Source: Pardosa pseudoannulata (Eukaryota > Arthropoda > Arachnida > Araneae > Lycosidae). From it: DNA of 64,000 nt. The stretch lies in assembly GCA_032207245.1 (NCBI GenBank), contig CM063502.1, positions 48,077,404 through 48,141,403 on the forward strand, in the 5' to 3' direction. Below are positions 60,193 to 64,000 of this stretch, piece by piece (positions within the stretch are counted from its first letter, which is position 1; each line of letters starts with the position of its first letter). The notes beneath the pieces are model-generated. The model was not told the origin of the DNA. It searched no databases and saw only the letters and a list, made by a program, of their open reading frames with translations. Position numbers and translations under genes: made by a program.

Positions 60193-63100
60193 CTTATAAA
60201 TAAATTATATCTGGGGGGAAAACTGAAAACATTTAATTATAATCAATATTAAATTTAGTTATTATTCATTAATTAACAATAGAACAGTAATAAAGCTATA
60301 AATGTGTATAAATATTCACAATTATAATGAATCAAATAATATATTTACTACAATAAATGTAGTATTTGCTTTAATTATAAATTTTGTGTATTTCGGCCTG
60401 GAAGCAAAATTATTTTGATGGGTCGCCATCTGGCAACACCTGCTGTACAGTATACCCTTTCATTAATAGCTTTGAAGAACGTGTATTTGAAGTTCAGAAT
60501 ATGACAAAAAAAACATAGTTTTAATAATCTATCAGAATTTTTTAAATTAACAGTTACTAAATATTGGAGATAACTATTTCCTTTACAACTGAGAAGATTT
60601 AAGTCTTATATATAAATATTAAAATACTTTTCAGATATGATCATTATCTTACATTATCTGATTTACGCTTGTAAAATTACGTGTCACAAAAGCTTTCACA
60701 AACTTTGGTTAAGGCACTTATTAACTAAAATCATGGTAAAGAAATAAATTAAAATATGAAAGAGATAATTTGAAAGAATGATAATATTGAAGCTAGAAAG
60801 ATCATCTTCCTCTTTCAAAAGCTTGATAGCCAATTATTTAGAGAGTATTAATATAAGTATTCAACATTAAGCCCTGGATTTATAAGTTTTCTATTTAATG
60901 GAACTTTTTACTTTAGCTAAATAAATATGGTTAAGCGAGAAGGAGGAATATTTCACTTTCTCCACTAAATTCATTCAATGCAAGCAAAAATGCTATTTGT
61001 AGAAAAATTTGGCGATTTGAGTTTATTTAGTACAACTTAAAATGAATAACTTTCCTTTGCTATGATTGACAGTGAGTTGCGATAAAGCACTTTTGCTGTG
61101 CTGTTTTTAAAATTGTCTCATTATATTTTAAGCCTTGGTGAAGGTGATAAGCTTTCTCAATCTTTCACTCATTTGCTTACTTTCAAACTTACTCCGATGG
61201 ATGTATGGAAATTATTAGCATTTACCTCTTTCTGAAAAGCATTATTTTAAATCTTAGCAATACTAGTTTGTTTGATTAACTTTTATTATAAAGTCTGATA
61301 TTTATTTTCTATTTTAACACGTTAATGTAATTTTGAATTAGAATTCATTATAGATTATAAGGGCATTCATTCCTTTGGAACTTTTTTTATGTTTGGATTA
61401 GTAATCCATATTTATATCCAAAACTTTGTTTTTAAAGACAGTTCCTTTCTATTTATGAGATTTCACATCCTAATAGCTCTGCTGAATTTTTTTAATCCTC
61501 TTCTGGCAAGAGGTTTAAATCTTGCGTTTGTTGGGTCTTTTAGCTACGTTTTTTTTTTTGGGGGGGGGGAAATGATGAAAACAATTTACATGTTTTACTA
61601 ATTAGGATAAATTTATCGTTTTCAGATATGACACACATGTGTGAGATTATACATTGGTATTTATTATATTATAAAGCAATTTATGTAACAGAACTTAATG
61701 TAGTGTATAGATATAATTACACAATGCATAACGCGTCACTTTCAGTACCATCCCTTAACAATTTCTTTTGTATCTATAACTAAACACACAAAATCGTCAA
61801 ATATTACATATAATTTGCATAAATTCCAAAATTGCTTAATAAGCTTGACATCCTGAAATTAGACCATTTGTTAAAAATTTTTGTATTTGCAAAATAAAAC
61901 TCTATAAAAAAAATGCTAGATATTTTCTTTTAACAATATGGATCATTATAATATCTTCCATTTGTACGGACTATTAACTATTCGTAAACGTTTATAAACG
62001 TCCACCTCTTACGAAAATAGTTTTCCCAACTTTCTTTCTTTTTTATATAAGAAATTTTATCACTGCCCACTACTCCTCCAAAGTGAACATATAATTGCAA
62101 ATGCCATTGTAATTGTAGTAAATCCAGTCGGATTCCTTAAACATAATTTTATTATCTGTCTATTATAGTGAATTGGACCGTAAATTTTAAATAATGAATC
62201 ATACATACGTTAAATTACTGCGGTTGATAGCTATCAACCACAACCATTTTACGTATTATTAACCACGATCCTTTTTCCTAATAAACAGTATAAAAATTTT
62301 CGAAAACTGAGTAAAAATGCAGGACTGAAATATGTAGATTACATTAAAAAAATTACTAGATAATATGGTAGAAAAAAAAGTTATCTAATTGTACCACATA
62401 ACAGCTTTCATTTACTTCCTATTTCCCCTGATGTATGGATAAATTAAAAATATACTTAGATACGCTTCATGAAACAAATCGCCAAATCCTTGCATTTAAT
62501 AAAATGCCTTTTATTTCCTCCGCATTCAGCAGGCAATTTGAAATGAAAAATAATCTTGTTCGAAATTTCATGTGTAAAAGCATTTTTCTCCTGGTTTGGA
62601 CTATTTTAGGGCTGAAAGAGTTTTGCAAATCACCGCCCTGGGAATATTGGGAACTCGATAAGATCTCTCTTAAAATGAAAAACAGAATTACATTCCCGAA
62701 ATTTCATCCCTTTATTTATTCTTCAACGAGTGTAAGATTCAGAGAAGTGGTTAAATGTCATTAAGAAAAAAGGTTTATGTTTATCTTACTCGCTTTTTAA
62801 TCTTTTGACTTAAAGTAGTTCGAGATTTGTTTTCTTACTCACGAAGGAAAGTTTACAAATCTGTACAGGGACCCTAATCTCTGAAACAGATGTATATTTA
62901 AAATTAACATTTGTACTTGAGAAATTGCGTGTGGAATTAAAAACTCAAATTAATTGGTATAGCAGCATTTTTATGTTACTGCTTAATTTTCTTCCAAAAG
63001 TGGCACATAATTATAGAACTGAATAATATTTTTTTTATATTTTTATTACATGATTATAAATGGCTATAGTCAGCAGGGAGGCTCATGAATTTGTTTAGAC

Positions 63101-64000
63101 CTATCCCAGCCCCAGGAATTTTAAAGTTTACATTATTACATTTTAACAACGAAATAAATTTACGTTTTCCAACATATAATATTTTTAAATTGATTACTTA
63201 ATTAAAATTTAATTTTTAAGAAAAAGTTTCAATTTTTTAAAGTTTTATCTACTTTTTTTTAAATTTCAATATTTTTGTTATAAATTGTTTTATACATTTC
63301 TTGAATCCCTACACTGGAATAGACTTTCATATAATTTATTTTTTATGCTGATAGATGGATCTGGCTAGAACAAATGTTTTACTTGAACGAAATCTGTATA
63401 GCATAGCTTTCTGTTATTCTGTTATTTAAGTTATTCATTGGAAATTAGGAATAATGTCTTAAACTGAATTAAAATACAGTTACATAATAGTTGATAGGAC
63501 TACATCATGTTCATTTTTTAATGTAGATTTCAGTTCTGCTTTATAATTATCCCAATTTCTATGAATATATATTAAATTTTATAATTTTTAATGCTACCGT
63601 TAATATTAAATACTTATTATATTACTAAATTTTATGTTATTTTAGTTAAAAAATAATGAAATATATTATTGGCTCAGTCGAGTTACAGATTTTTTTATAA
63701 GTATAAATAACTCTTTCTATAACATCTAATCATATATAAAATCTTTTATATGTATATTATCTATGCATTCCTAAATGGATAGATCAATCTTCACAAAAAT
63801 TAGTATAGTGATACAAGTCAACTCTGGTTTTGAGCAGGTCAATTTGTTTGAAGCTTCAAGGGCTTGTGGAGATAGAATATTTTTTAAAAAAGTCTGAATT
63901 GCGTTTGGAGGCTGATTTTTGGCTCCATTTGATAAATTTTTCTTTTATTTAAGGGCTAAAATCTTTAAAATCTTTTAAGTATCTTAATTTATCTGATATC
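60192..64000. other. Unassigned AT-rich sequence
   Basis: A 109-codon frame at 62435-62764 has no family motif and is probably chance. T/G homopolymer tract at 61550-61569. The short GC-richer piece at 63065-63125 is unassigned. Confidence 0.45.

Noticed and set aside
62435..62764. 109-codon open frame
   Set aside because: No recognisable domain; composition like surrounding DNA.

Overview
The window is AT-rich eukaryotic DNA with long introns, many (TA)n tracts, tRNA-derived SINEs and numerous decayed DNA transposons. The only host gene I can support is three internal exons of an arthropod-type neuroligin on the + strand. The neuroligin sequence and the repeat style point to an arthropod, and I infer a chelicerate (spider-like) genome. 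That is recognition from memory, not a database result.

Gene layout: exons lie at 32081-32230 (150 bp), 41241-41426 (186 bp) and 45509-46307 (799 bp), separated by introns of 9,010 and 4,082 bp. All junctions are canonical GT-AG and the phases (1, 1, then 2 at the last donor) join without a frame break. Together they encode about 377 residues of the cholinesterase-like extracellular domain, from just before the former oxyanion-hole segment to the NFAKYG motif that normally precedes the end of the domain. The signal peptide, N-terminal part, transmembrane helix and cytoplasmic PDZ-binding tail are not visible. The first exon starts in mid-codon and the last donor leaves a split codon, so the gene continues on both sides. 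The flanking 32 kb and 17.7 kb are therefore best read as mostly intron. The nucleophile serine is replaced by glycine (GHGYG) and the oxyanion motif reads HGD, so this is an adhesion protein and not an active esterase.

Region by region. 1-32 kb holds a fold-back element (845-1670), SINEs, a three-copy 200-bp tandem repeat (21.8-22.4 kb), a Tc1-type remnant with long inverted ends (22.9-23.8 kb), an approximately 400-bp tandem duplication split by two SINEs (25.1-26.5 kb), a composite nested element (27.2-29.4 kb) and a TTAA-flanked element (29.5-30.2 kb). Intron 1 (32.2-41.2 kb) carries two old tandem duplications, a nearly complete dead Tc1 element with matched ends (38365-39901) and a 53-bp minisatellite of eight copies. 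Intron 2 (41.4-45.5 kb) holds a piggyBac-type element that keeps the C-terminal Cys-rich piece of its transposase, and a minus-strand Tc1 relic. The downstream region (46.3-64 kb) holds SINEs, hAT-like MITEs, microsatellites and an inverted second copy of a 350-bp repeat seen at 21.3 kb.

The most unusual structure is at 27.2-29.4 kb. Outer inverted arms enclose four tandem approximately 262-bp units, each with its own inverted arms and hAT-like end sequence, and the array is interrupted by a pogo/Tigger derivative inserted at a TA. The undisturbed units show the exact empty site. I see no prokaryotic features, no CRISPR, no rRNA and no convincing functional tRNA gene.
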